Shown here: piece after piece, positions 1-11,479 of the stretch | How the letters are laid out: every line of letters begins with the position of its first letter | Numbering within the stretch: position 1 is the first letter of the stretch | From: Saxidomus purpurata | Lineage: Eukaryota; Mollusca; Bivalvia; Venerida; Veneridae | Direction: 5' to 3' | Assembly: GCA_022818135.1 (NCBI GenBank) | Contig: JAFMSR010000002.1 | Coordinates: forward strand, 20,252,585 to 20,316,584 | DNA length: 64,000 bases | Notes under the pieces: generated by a model | Databases searched by the model: none | Seen by the model: the letters and a program-made list of their open reading frames with translations, nothing else | What the model was told of the DNA's origin: nothing | Made by a program: the position numbers and the translations under genes

Positions 1-111
1 GGCTTTACTAAATTGCAGAAATTTATTTCAAAATAAAGAAAATCACATGGAGGTTCATTTTTATGTACTAATTGCACTAGTCTAATTGATTTCTCTTTTC
101 TTTTTTTACAG

Positions 112-1692
112 CCTCCACTGCCACCAGGAACCTTCCATGGTTCACAAAATGCCTCAAATAGGGGCGCACAACCTCCCCCACCCCCTCCCCCTGATCACTA
201 TGGTGCTCAGCGCCATAGAGATAGAAGCAGTGAACCACCAGATAAAAGGCAACGTTATGATCAGTCAGCTGGTGGTAGTGCTCTTGATTTTATAAAACAA
301 GAGTACAGTGGTGAAGCTGAGTCTCAAGACCAGTTTCAGGACCGTAAACCAGAGGCATGGCAAGGCTTTGGTGGAGAGCAATTTCCACCTGCTGCTCAGC
401 AGATAGCAACCTCAGCACAGCTTCAGGAACAGTTTGCTGGTAGGGGTTTAATTGCTGTTGGAACTCAACACTTTGTAGGACAGTTACAGCCAGGGCAAGG
501 ATTGTTAGGAGAATATGGAAGTCAGCAGAACGAACAGTTGGCTGCTATAGCTTACGGTGCCCAGACTGCTTTTGTTGGTGGGTTTAATCCTCCTGTGGCA
601 ACAATTAAACAAGAACCCCAAGAACAAGGCCCGGCAGCTTGGCAAAGTCAGAATAGGGGTCAGACTCAACAGAATGGGCAACCCAGTGTTATCAGGGGAC
701 AACAAAATAGGCCAAATCAGAATTTCAGTCAAGAACAGAACAGGAATCAAGGTCAGGGTAATAGACCAGGGTCTGGGTTTGGGGGTCAAAGAAATCCTAC
801 TCCACCTACGTCTAGGGCAAATCAGTTTGGGTCACAACCACAAGGTTCATTTAACCAAAGAAATATGGGTAGTCCAGGTGCAGGAAATAGAAATCAAAAT
901 TTTGCTGGACGAGGTGGTCAAAATCACTTTAATGATGAGCAAAGTCAGGATCAGGAAAACTCTGATTCACAGGAGGATAAACAAATAAAGCGTGAAAGAC
1001 GAAGGCCAAGTAAATGGGATACTCCTGAAGATAAAGACAGTGAAAATACATCTACAGAAGCAGGACAGCAAGATTTTCAAAATGCTTTGTCCAACTTGAG
1101 AAGTAAAATAGCTGAACAGGAAGCTGCAAATGCAAATCAGAATACACAAGCTGACCGTAAACCTCCGGAGATTGAAAACAATAACCAGGGCTTTAATCAA
1201 GGGGGTCCTCCCGGTGGTCCACATGGGGGTCCAAACAAAGGTGGCCCAGGTATGCCAGGCATGATGGGCCCTGGTCCAAGGGGTCCTCCTCCACGTGGAA
1301 TGAATCCTAGAGGCCCACCTCCAGGTAATTTTAATGGCCCTCCCCCACCTTTTGGTCAGCAAGGACCTCCAAGGGGGCCTAGGGGACCAGGAATGGACGG
1401 GCCTCCATTTGCTAGAGGTAGGGGTGGGTTTCAGGAAAGGGGTCCCCCACCACCTGGAAATAGGGGTCCTCCTCCAATGAGGCCATTCGGACCGAGGGGT
1501 GATGGAGATGGTCCTAGAGGACCAGGGGGTCCCGGGCCTGGTTGGAATCCGAGACCTGGGGGTCCAGGAGGTCCTAGGGGTTTTAATCCAAGAATGGGAG
1601 GGCCTAGAGGTCCTTTCGGAGGTCCACCAGGAAGATTCAACAGACCACCACCTCCGATGGGACAGAATCGCTGGCAGAGACCTCCACATTAG
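112..1692 (+). CDS. Last coding exon of a Gln/Gly/Pro-rich, probably nuclear protein (5' part outside window)
   Basis: An open frame of 526 codons runs from a pyrimidine-rich acceptor (AG at 110-111) to a TAG stop at 1690-1692, so the first in-frame ATG at 502 is not the start. Residues are counted from the exon start. A poly-Pro run (about 20-30) is followed by two copies of the SUMO-type motif IKQE (Lys 62 and Lys 166). A long Gln/Asn/Gly-rich stretch follows, then a basic cluster KRERRRPSKWD near residue 295 that looks like a nuclear localisation signal. From about residue 362 the tail is collagen-like, made of GGP, RGPPP and RGG-type repeats. This composition is common in RNA-processing factors (CPSF/WDR33-, SCAF- or RGG-type proteins). 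No folded domain is present in the window, so I do not assign a family. Coding status is firm; function is not. Confidence 0.85.
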   Translation, partial: PPLPPGTFHGSQNASNRGAQPPPPPPPDHYGAQRHRDRSSEPPDKRQRYDQSAGGSALDFIKQEYSGEAESQDQFQDRKPEAWQGFGGEQFPPAAQQIATSAQLQEQFAGRGLIAVGTQHFVGQLQPGQGLLGEYGSQQNEQLAAIAYGAQTAFVGGFNPPVATIKQEPQEQGPAAWQSQNRGQTQQNGQPSVIRGQQNRPNQNFSQEQNRNQGQGNRPGSGFGGQRNPTPPTSRANQFGSQPQGSFNQRNMGSPGAGNRNQNFAGRGGQNHFNDEQSQDQENSDSQEDKQIKRERRRPSKWDTPEDKDSENTSTEAGQQDFQNALSNLRSKIAEQEAANANQNTQADRKPPEIENNNQGFNQGGPPGGPHGGPNKGGPGMPGMMGPGPRGPPPRGMNPRGPPPGNFNGPPPPFGQQGPPRGPRGPGMDGPPFARGRGGFQERGPPPPGNRGPPPMRPFGPRGDGDGPRGPGGPGPGWNPRPGGPGGPRGFNPRMGGPRGPFGGPPGRFNRPPPPMGQNRWQRPPH

Positions 1693-2430
1693 CAATGAAT
1701 ATAGATGTCTCATGAATGTCAGTTTTAATGGCGTTTTTATAAAGTTTAAACAGACAATGGTAATATTGAAAAGTGTGACCATTTTCATTTACATGTATAT
1801 ATCTAAGTTCTGGTCTTCGCATATAGCATGTTTCTTGTGCACTGGTGTTAGTCACTACAGCTGTACAGATCAAATGTTGTTTTTACCCATTTCATTTTAC
1901 ACATTGTCTAAAATAACTTTCCTTCAGTAGAATCATGTTTTAAAAACTTCCATTACAAAGTCACGATTAATTCTTTCCTAGTATATTTCAAGTAAGTTTT
2001 AATATTCAACTTTCAGAGTATAAATTTAGGACATTTTGCATAAATTTATACCAAAAGGTTTCCTTCTTTCCATCGTCTAGTTGCTGTTTTCTTTTCGATT
2101 CTAAAGTTGATCTCCAGTAGATAGACAATGTTCCTCACTCATCGCTTAGTAACACAATAACTGCATAGCCATGTGTTCTTTTTTGTATTTATTGTTTTAT
2201 AGTTATGGTAAACGAGCTTGTCAAATGAGAACTACTGAACAATGGTGTTCAACAATATTTTAAATAAATTTAGTTAATTATTTGTCTATGCTAGGATCAG
2301 GTGTTTTTCTTGTATCAGGTGAGTTGCACGTCTGTACTTCAGAGAACTTTTTTGTCTATGTTTAACAGTATCATTTTATGAAGGCTACTTATTAACTTTA
2401 CCAGCACAATAAGCTCAATAAAAAACAATT
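1693..2430 (+). other. 3'UTR and poly(A) signals of the upstream gene
   Basis: AT-rich, non-coding sequence follows the stop codon. Canonical AATAAA hexamers occur at 2263-2268 and 2417-2422, and a further one at 3221-3226. Either of the first two could end the transcript; which is used cannot be told from sequence. Confidence 0.5.
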
Positions 2431-3154
2431 TCAATATTTCTTAACTACTTTTACTAGCATGTACACATACAAGTAAATACCAGTATTACATTTTAGTAGT
2501 TTTAATTACTCTCTTCTAACTATTGCACCAGGTATATTTTTTTTCAGACGTATTGAAAATGTGGTATCTTCGTCTTTTATTTGCATGCAATGTGCTTTAG
2601 TTAGTTAGTTAACAAGATGTATTTGTCTCTCTATTTAACTACCCATAACCCCATCCAAATTAGTATTGTTGTTGCAGCACTCGTGGAGTGGGATCTTCAG
2701 TCATCGTTTCAGTTTACTCTCGTATCATCTTTTCTAAGTAAAAACAAGTTACTATGGACATTTACTATAGCATGTTTCAGCTTAACGATCTGTCTGCTAT
2801 TTGTTGGTTTTAATTTTCAGGTCATTGAAATATCCTTGGTTTTCTGAATTAACATTTTCAGGTGCTTGAAATAGAGTAATTTGTAAATATTCAAAGAAAT
2901 AACACCAGGTTTGAAATGGTGGATTTTGTATGTATTTGTAGAATTTAACTTGATTACATTTAATGAAATATAAGGTACTGTTGATTATATTTTAAAAGGT
3001 TGCTTATCGTATTGTTTTTTGACAGAAGGATTAATATTTTAGTCATGCTGAATACATCTAGTTTTAATTTTCTGTTGATTTTTTTCAGCTTCATCATTCT
3101 GTAATATCTTTGTTGATTTGTGAAATAAATCGTGAGACATTCTGGAGTTTTGTA
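2431..3154. other. Intergenic, nothing recognised
   Basis: AT-rich sequence without a convincing exon, repeat or RNA gene. A short ORF at 2617-2847 has no recognisable motif and no coding-like composition. Confidence 0.4.
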
Positions 3155-3210
3155 TTTTAGGTCACCTGGCACAAAATGCCAGGGTGAGCTATTGTGATAA
3201 CTCGTGGTAC
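3155..3210 (+). repeat. Solo 5' end of a hairpin-ended repeat
   Basis: A T-run is followed by CACCTGGCA, a short loop, then TGCCAGGGTGAGCT. This is the same 5' stem-loop that heads the longer copies at 4737, 21706 and 28903. Here it is cut off after about 50 bp. Confidence 0.6.
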
Positions 3211-3514
3211 GTTGTAATATAATAAAACGTCTTTATTTTACGAGGCTACATATTTGGATGACCATTTTCTATGTGGACCTCAAACGATACATGGTATATT
3301 ACTTTATTATATACCTATTTATGTCTATTCGAATTTTCTATAATATGTGCACAGTAAATTGTAAATAAGCTTTAAGCTATCCATTGTGTAGGTTGTACAC
3401 ATGTGCATATTCATATAAGATTCCTACGCTAAAAGTTGAAAAATAGATCCACACTACGGCAGTTAAGTCATTTTGGTTTTATCGTCGCTTTTGAAGACAA
3501 ATGAATACAATGTA

Positions 3515-4735
3515 TTTTTATACCCCTGAAACATAGTTTAGGGGGGTATAAAGGAGTTGCCTGGCGGGCAGGCGGTCCATCGCATTTTCCTTGTCAAGAG
3601 CATAACTTGAAAACTACTAGTTGGAATTCAATACAACTTCATACAATGGTCAAGCACATTGAGAGAAAGTGCAGTGCACAAGGACCACAACTCCATCTTG
3701 ACTAATTACAGAGTTGTTGCCCTTTGTTACTTTTCCTTGTCCAGAGCATAAATTAAGAACTACTGTTGGGAATTCAATACAACTTCATACAATGGTCTAG
3801 CACAATCAGAGGAAGTGCAGTGTACAAGAACCGTAACTCTATCTTGTCTAATTACATAGTTATTGCCTGTTGTTACTTTTCCTTGTCCGGAGCATAACTT
3901 GAAAACTACCCGTTGGAATTCAGTACAACTTCATACAATGGTTGAGTACATTGAGAGGAAGTGGAGTGCACAGGAACCATAACTCCCTTGACTCATTACA
4001 GAGTTATTGCCCATTGTTGCTTTTCCTTGTCCGGAGCATAATTCGAAAAATACTGGTTGGAATTCAATATAACTTCGTACAATGGTCAAGCACAATGAGA
4101 GGAAGTGCAGTGCACAAGGACCATAACTCCATCTTGACTAATTTCAGAGTTTTTGCCCTTTGTTACTTTTCCTTTTTCAGAGCATAATTTGAAAACTACT
4201 GATTGGAATTCAATACAACTTTGTACAATGGTCAAGCACATTGAGAGGAAGTGCAGTGCACAAGGACCATAACTCTTGACTCATTACAGAGTTATTGCCC
4301 TTTGTTACTTTTCCTATTCGGAGCATAACTTAAGAACTACTGGTTGGAATTCAATACAACTTCATACAATGGTCTAGCACAAGGACCATTACTCCATCTT
4401 GACTAATTACAGAGTTGTTGCCCATTTTTACTTTCCCTTGTCTGGAGCATAACTTGAAAACTACTGGTTGGAATTCAATACAACTTCATACAATAGTTAA
4501 GTACATTAAGAAGAAGTGCAGAGCACAGGAACCATAACTCTCTTGACTTATTACAGAGTTGTTGCCCATTTTACTTTTTCTTGTCCAGAGCATAACTTGA
4601 AATCTACTGGTTGGAATTAAATATAACTTCATACAAAGGTCCAGCACAATGAGAGAAAGTGCAGTGTACAAGAACCATAACTCTCTTCGACAAATTAAGA
4701 GTTATTGCCAAGAACAATATCTCTATTTCAGTTTT
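3515..4735 (+). repeat. Pearl-like element: 5' hairpin plus about 8 tandem ~145-bp units
   Basis: After a T-run, TATACCCC (3519-3526) pairs with GGGGTATA (3543-3550) to form a terminal stem-loop. The unit containing 'GAGCATAACTTGAAAACTAC' then recurs near 3598, 3740, 3890, 4037, 4180, 4323, 4448 and 4588, each followed by GGTTGGAATTCAATACAACT and a conserved AGGAAGTGCAGTGCACAAG segment. No protein is encoded. The 3' end is not visible because another element starts at 4737. The core is clearly related to the array at 35710-37640. Confidence 0.75.
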
Positions 4736-4736
4736 T

Positions 4737-5771
4737 AGCTCACCTGGCACAAAGTGCCAGAGTGAGCTATTAGGATCGCATTCCGTCCGTCGTACGTCTG
4801 TCTGTACATGCCCAGTAGACATTACGGGGTTAGGGTTCGAGTACAACTTAGCATTGTGAGGTTGAGTTCATTCTGTCATTACGGGGTTAAAAAATGGCAT
4901 TGTGGGGTTAAATGATTGTGTTGGGTTGAAAAAGATCAAAGGGATAACCTCACAAAGTCTGGTAAAGTACGTCTGTCCGCACGCATGACGGGTACCTTGG
5001 GTGGTAGGAGGTGTGGCCTAAGACAATAGAAATCTATTGTCTTCATTCCGTCTTTTGTCCCTTAAGTGGTCATTCTTTTGTTACTTAAGTGGTCACTCTA
5101 TTGTTCGAGAAATAACACCTTCGTATGGGTGTCCGTCCGTCCACCATTTCCTTCAAATGACGTCTCTGAAACCACTTGGCCAATGTTGATGAGACTTTGC
5201 AGGGATGTTCCTTGCATGAACCTGTTCAAAAAATTCTATTCCATGCAGAACTCTGGTTGCTATGGCAACAAAAAGGAAAAACTTAAAAAATCTCTGAAAC
5301 CACAAGGCCATGAGCTTAGATATTTGGCATGTAGCATTGTCTAGTGGACCTCTACCAAGATTGTTCAAATAATGACCTGGGGGTCAAAATTGACCACACG
5401 TGGATGGTCACTTAGTTTTGCATAGGCTTATACAGGAAAAACTTAAAAAATCTTCTCTGAAACCACAAGGCCTAGAGCTTAGATATTTAGCATGTGGCAT
5501 TGTCTAGTGGACCTCTACCAAGATTGTTCAAATTATGACCCCTGGGTCAAAATTAACCACGCCCAGGGGGTCACTTGGTTTTATGTAGGCTTATATAGGA
5601 AAAACTTTAAAAAGACTGCAGGGATGTTCCTTGCATAAACCTCTATCAAAGTTGTTCAAAAAATTCTATTCCATGCAGAACTCGGGTTGCTATGGCAACA
5701 AATAGAAAAACTACGAACTTCCTCAGTTTATTAGCAGTCTTTTGGGGGTATTAGTCACATTTAGTGATAGG
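4737..5771 (+). repeat. Hairpin-ended repeat, composite, 3' end lost
   Basis: It starts with the AGCTCACCTGGCA/TGCCAG..TGAGCT stem-loop, then GTCCGTC/GTCTGTC microsatellite-like bases. It continues (from about 5125) into the family core: 'AAACCACTTGGCCAATGTTG', 'GCAGGGATGTTCCTTGCATG', 'GGTTGCTATGGCAACAAA', and two tandem blocks with 'AGCTTAGATATTTGGCATGT'. The stretch 4810-5100 contains repeated 'ATTACGGGGTTA' and 'TTAAGTGGTCA' pieces not found in the other copies, so this is probably a composite or nested insertion. Confidence 0.65.
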
Positions 5772-6258
5772 TCTAGTTCATTTTGAATTTACACTTTTTT
5801 TTGCTGTTTATACACGGAAGCGTCGTGGACGACATGAAAGAGCGCGTGATAATGACTTGACGCCATTAATGACGCTAACAGTCGGCTGAATTAACCGACT
5901 TCTAATAATCCGTTCATATTTACAAGGAAACTACATTACAAACAAAAATTGAATAAACGACACTCAATTCTGATGAACAATTAAAATACTGCATTGAAGA
6001 CGTGCTAATACAGATATATTTTATAGCAATATAAGTAACCACCAGAGGACTCGCATGTTTTAAAAGTACATCTTTTACAAAGAATTAAAATTACTGATGT
6101 CCGCACTTGAATTGGAATATTTTTTTTTAGATTTTTTGCCCAGAATATGATGGAGACTTAAAAAAAATTCACGTCTGGGCTTTGGCACTTGATAAAAGTT
6201 GATTGATTGTTAGATACGGCTTGCAGTGTTACGAGACTTGTACATCAAAATTGCTTTT
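5772..6258. other. Intergenic, nothing recognised
   Basis: AT-rich sequence with no exon-like ORF or repeat seen. Confidence 0.35.
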
Positions 6259-7222
6259 AGCTCACCTGAGCACGTTGTGCTCAAGGTGAGTTATTATGAT
6301 CGCCTGGTGTCCACCGTTTGTCCACACCTGTCTATCTTCCATATTGTCAAACCTCTCACGAGGACTTGACTATGTGTATGCCATTAAGTCTGCATTTTTC
6401 GCTGGATCTTCATGAAACTTTGTCAGAATGACTACCTAAATGGAATCTAAGTAGTGTTTGAATATGAGTCATCTTGGATAAAAAACTAGGTCAGAGGGTC
6501 AAATCATAGAAAAACCTTGTGTATGCAAAAGAGATTGCATTTTTCATTGGATCTTCATTAAACTTCGTAAGTATGATTGCCTTGATGAAATCTAGGTCGA
6601 GTTTGAATATGGGTCATCTGGGATCGAAAACTATGTCACAGGGTCAGATCATAGATAAAACCTGTGAATGCACTAGAAGTTTCATTTTATGAAACTTCGT
6701 GAAAATGACGTAGGTCGAGTTTGAATATGAATCTTCTGGGGTCACAATTTAGGTCATGGGGTCAAATCAGAAAAACCTTTTGTATGCAATATAGGTTGCA
6801 GTTTTCTTTGGATCTTCATAAAACTTGGTCAGAATGATTATCTTGATGAACTCTATATTGAGTGTACCTATGGGTCATCTAACGTCAAAAACTAGGTCAC
6901 GGGGTCTAATCATAGAAAAACACTGTGTATGCCATTGATGCATTTTTGATGGGGTCTTCATGAAATTTGGTCAGTATGATTATCGAGATTGAATATGGGC
7001 AATCTGAGGCTAAACAAAACTAGGTCAGCCGTTACAAAACATTTCGTATGCCATATAGTTTACTTTTTAACCCAATCGTCATGTAAATTGATCAGAATGT
7101 TTGTCTTGTCAAGGTCAAATACTGTTTGTATTTATGATATATAGTATAGGGTTGAAGTTTGATCACATATTGTCATAAGTAGGTCTCGGGTGAGCGATAT
7201 AGGGTCCTCTTGGCCCTCTTAT
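6259..7222 (+). repeat. Full-length hairpin-ended element, ~960 bp, with tandem ~120-bp core
   Basis: The 5' stem-loop is AGCTCACCTGAGCAC / GTGCTCAAGGTGAG (6259-6291) after TTTT. The 3' end is GGTGAGCGATAT followed by a stem-loop AGGGTC..GGCCCT (7201-7217) and CTTATT. Between them lie about six decayed units, each with 'GGATCTTCATGAAACTT', 'GAATATGGGTCATCT' and 'ACTAGGTCA'. No protein is encoded. The termini match those of 28903-29515, but the core differs, so ends and core evolve independently. Confidence 0.75.
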
Positions 7223-7473
7223 TATAATAAACTCTGTCAGTGAATGTCATCCAATTTATTGAGCGAACAATTCTTAAGATGGAGCATCGGGATATAATAC
7301 GGGCTGCTCTCTTGAAATTGTATCATTCTGTTACGAAGTTCTGAGTTGCAAGAGCCACACATTGTACAACAATAACGAACGTGTGGAGGGATGTACGGTA
7401 AGCAATGTGAAAAGTTCTTTTGAGTGTAAATTAAGGCAGTATTTAATATTCATTAAAAGTTCGTTCAACTTGT
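7223..7473. other. Spacer between repeats, nothing recognised
   Basis: Short unique-looking sequence between two hairpin-ended elements. Confidence 0.3.
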
Positions 7474-7860
7474 TTTAGCTCATCTGGCACAAAGTGTAAG
7501 AGAGCTACTTGGATCGTATGTCGCACGTTCACATTTTCCTTCAAACTACATCTCTGAAACCACAAGGCCAATGTTGAAACTTGGCAGGGATGTTCCTTGC
7601 ATGAAGCCCTATCATAAGTGTTGAAATCATTCCATTCCCTGCAAAACTCTGGTTATCATGACAACGGAAATGAAAATCTTTACAAATCTCAAAAACAGGA
7701 AGGAAAAGAGCTTAGATATTTGGCATGTGGCATTACCTAGTGAACCTCTACCAAGATTTTTCAAATTATTACCTCCTAGTCAAAATTGACCCCTGGTTTA
7801 TACACAGACAGTTGGAGTACGGAAAGTGACCGCCTGTTATCACCAGGTGTATCTAGGGCC
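7474..7860 (+). repeat. Truncated hairpin-ended repeat
   Basis: It begins TTTTAGCTCATCTGGCAC with a damaged 5' stem, then the core with 'CACAAGGCCAATGTTG', 'GCAGGGATGTTCCTTGCATG' and 'AGCTTAGATATTTGGCATGT'. The 3' hairpin is missing and the right edge is indistinct. Confidence 0.55.
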
Positions 7861-8434
7861 ATACAGCAATCGTACAAAATATCTAGTTGTCGTCCAAGCA
7901 GGTTTTAAAATTTAAAATTTTCCACTAAACAGCCTTATTATATACAATATATAAATCTTCACATCACGGTGAAAACCAAGACTATGCCGAGGTTAGCAAC
8001 TCGTATTATAGCCGTTGTGCAATAATTACACATGTTGCTGGTTTCAATAGATGCAGAAGGTATTTATCTTCAAGATGATAAACGTGACAACGCCTTTCTT
8101 CGCTGCTGTCGGTAGAATTCCTCTTGAAAGTCTCCCGAAGGCAGGAAATTTTGTTTTCGAAACGTGTTTTCGTCTTGTTACCCGTTTTTCAGCCTTCGTA
8201 TCGACATCGCAAGGCTCGTAGTAACCAAGTCTAAGATAAATCGAGTGCATCCGGTAAAATCAACTTTAATATGTTCGCATTTGGTTCCTACGCGCATTGC
8301 GGTATGAATACAAAGGCTCCGAAACGGGTAGCCAGACGAACACGTTTCGAAAGCAAGTGACCTTGTGACAATTTTCCTTTCAGGAGGAGCCGGTTGGACT
8401 CGATACTCCAAGCGTATACATGTGGGTTTAAATA
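7861..8434. other. Intergenic, nothing recognised
   Basis: Two short - strand ORFs (8044-8250, 8178-8516) overlap here. They show no domain, and the second runs into repeat sequence, so they are not called as genes. Confidence 0.3.
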
Positions 8435-9842
8435 GGAAACAATCTTCTGCTGTGAAACAACAAGTCTTAGAGCTTAGATATTTAGCATGTGACATTGCCC
8501 AGTGGGCCTCTACCAAAATTGTTCAAATTCTGATCCCCGGGTCAAAATTTACCCCACCCGGAGGTCACTTGATTTTTTACATAGGCTTATAGAGGGAACA
8601 TTTTAAAAACCTGAAGACCTACAGCTTAGATATTTCCTAGTGGACCTCTTCCAAGATTGTTCAAGTTAGGAACCTCTGGTCACAATTGACTCTACCCGGG
8701 GGTCACTTTATTTTACATATGTTTACAATTATAGGAAAAAACTTTTTTTAAATTCCTTTTCTCTGAAACCGTCATCCCTAGAGCTTCGATATATAACATG
8801 TATAGCTTTTGGAACTGATTTTACATATGTTTATAGAGGGAAACTTTAAAATCTTCTTTTCTGAAACCACAAGGCCTAGAGTGGGGGGATCTATGCTGGA
8901 GGTATTTTGAATGTATATCGGCAGTTCAGAAAGCAGGAAATCCTAACCATTTTGATTTGCCTCAGCGAAAACATAATGTTATCCCTGCTAAATCGAAACA
9001 AGACGTTGATGTGCTTCATCACTTGACTATGTCGTTCTGGGAGCTATTGACACGACACATGTCAAAACTTGAAATTTCACCTCGAAGGGAACCAATGCTG
9101 GCGGTATGTGATATCTGACAACCAGTTTTTAGAGCCTAAATATTAACTAACAAGATATAACAGTTTCCATAGAATATATATTGTTATACAAAAGAAACAA
9201 GTTTTATCAAAAATGCTAACTTTAACTGGGTGATTTTGATGTCTATATTCAGGAATACTATATAACGTTATATACGGTTCCTGCTATATTTAAGAAATTT
9301 TCTAGCGAAATGGATCAAATACAATTGTATCGGCTGCTGTGACGTCACAGAGCTGCACGCGCGGCTATCACTACGTTTGCTGTAAAGGCATTTCATCGAC
9401 TGTCACTGCTGAATGTACCCTGAAATTTTTTCTTCATCTGTTTTTCTGTAAATAGCCGTTTTTCGGAGATACCACCAGCATAGGGATACCGCCAGCATAG
9501 GTTCTCACCACTCTAGAGCTTAAATATTTGGCATGTAGCATTTCCAAGTGGACCTCTAGGAATGTTGTTCAAATCATGACCCTCGGGCCAAAATCGACCC
9601 TGCCCAGGGGCACTTTATTTAACATGGATCTATAGGAAAAACTTAAAAAATCTCCTTGTCTAGAACCACTATGCCCAGAGCTTAGATATTTGGAATATAG
9701 CATTATGTAGTGGACCTCTATGAAAATTGTTAAAATCAGAATCCCTAGGTCAAACTCGACCATTTCTGCTATTGATGACCTTGTATTATAGCCAATGGAA
9801 GCCAGGTGGGTGATATAGGGCCATCTTGGTCCTCTTGTTGTT
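8435..9842 (+). repeat. Hairpin-ended repeat, 5'-truncated, split by a nested TIR element
   Basis: Tandem core blocks of the 'AGCTTAGATATTT.GCATGTGACATT' / 'AAATTGACC' type run from about 8455. They are interrupted at 8880-9512 by another element and resume at 9513. The copy ends with GGTGGGTGATAT, the stem-loop AGGGCC..GGTCCT and CTTGTTG (about 9805-9842). The nesting shows this copy is older than the inserted element. Confidence 0.7.
8880..9512. mobile_element. 633-bp TIR element (MITE-like) with CTAG target duplication
   Basis: The left end AGTGGGGGGATCTATGCTGG and the inverted right end AGTGGTGAGAACCTATGCTGG form imperfect terminal inverted repeats of about 28 bp. The motif (A/C)CCAGCATAGG occurs twice at the right end. 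CTAG flanks both sides (8876-8879 and 9513-9516). Related repeat copies read CCTAGAGCTTAG uninterrupted at this point, which fixes the insertion site. I see no transposase ORF. Superfamily is not assigned: a 4-bp palindromic CTAG duplication is not diagnostic of a family I can name. Confidence 0.75.
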
Positions 9843-11479
9843 CATACTGGATTAAGCAAGCGAATCCATTGTCCGTATAGGCGCCATGCCAAGATTCATC
9901 GTCAGTGGTTCAGCACTTTGGTGCCGCCATTGAAATTGTCGTTTGTTTATAAAATGTCTCACAAGGTTAATCTTATAACAGCTAGAAAGTGACTCGCTTG
10001 GTGTTTGGTAGTAACAAAGAGTTGTCTTGTCTCTTGGTAAGAACATGTAACAATGAGTACTTTTATATAGATGAAACAGATCGAGTTCGGCTTTATAGCT
10101 ATGCCCCCACCCCCTACCCCCACCAATTAACACATGCAAATTAACACAATTTAACACAATATTAAATCAGTGTTTTTTACTCTGACTATAAAATAAGACA
10201 AATCATAACAAAGGCGGTAATAGGCCTTAAAGTTAAAGTCATATCGTGCATAAAAGGGAGATAACTCTTACTCTGAAAACAAACAAAATTGGTTGTCAAG
10301 ACAAAATATTCTTTTTGCTCTCAGTTGAGAGAAACTAATGTCAACAATGTTTTATAAAAACACAATGCAAAAGCGAGAGTTGAGACTGCAACGATTCAAA
10401 TTCTTAAATTACCTCCCTTTGAATTGAATATATAGGTGAATTTATGACCTTGTATCTGAAAGTTCCTGTGCTGATTTTTTTGTTGTTGTTGATAAACTCA
10501 CTCCACAACTGATAAAGGTTAACATTCTTACAAATGATTGAATTCCACCTCCTGCATTGTTAGATATTGGTGTTTCGTTCTCATGCATAGTAAATCCCAT
10601 TATTAACCTTTAAAGTTTTCATGTTGGGTCAGTGAAGTTACCAAATCTTTATGAAATTTCACCTCAACCAACTTCGGTACCTCATGCTACTGAAGTTTTT
10701 TGTCTACTTCTAAAATAGATTTAGTTCACTTATGAGGTCCGACAATGGGTCTCTAAGGGAGGTACTTTTTACAATCGAGAGTATCCTAATTTCCGCTTGT
10801 TTTCTCCTCTTTTTCCGGTGTTTAAATATAAACTAAAAAAGTAAAACAGCAGGTATTTTGTAACTTGCCGACTCAAAATAAATTTACATTCTGGGTTAAA
10901 TTGCTTCTAAAAGCCAATACTGTCATGTCAATGTTGATGAAAGAACGAAAAGGATATAAATTGCATGTTTTGGTGGTCAGATAGTTTCTCTCTTTGCCTA
11001 AGGTAAATATTCACATTTTGAGCTGTTGTTTTGGGCTTGGTTGAAGTCAAACGTCTGAACGATTGGCACCAGATGAACGACAACAATAACAAAATCAAGC
11101 GTTTTAAACTGTGTCCGAAATAAAGGTTCTCCGAATTAAAGGACCGTTACCAGTAGCGGCAGATTATTAGCGCGAACACATTACACAAAGTTGTGCCGGA
11201 TTGTTTTAAACACAATCCTGTCTAAATGGTTAAAGCACGATATTGCAGTTTGTCGTTTCCTGACAGAGAAAAGTTTTAATATAGCCATATTATTATAGAG
11301 AGATACGGCATTGTTTAAGTTTTTGTCTTTAAAGCTCAGGCTACTCACCTTAACTTGAAAAGTTTGCACACACGACCGCCTTGTAGTACTCTCAGTACTT
11401 TGATTTTTAGATATTGTTAATAGTCTAAGCCGACCCGGGTGAACTTGTTAAGACCACAGTATGACTCCCATACATAAAG
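9843..11479. other. Intergenic, nothing recognised
   Basis: AT-rich sequence. Short ORFs (for example 9852-10157 and 11181-11369, both -) have no recognisable motifs. Confidence 0.35.

Noticed and set aside
502..504. ATG at 502 as the start of the first gene
   Set aside because: The frame is open leftward to a good splice acceptor at 110-111, so this ATG is internal.
967..1788. 273-codon - strand ORF
   Set aside because: Shadow of the Gly/Pro-rich coding exon on the + strand.
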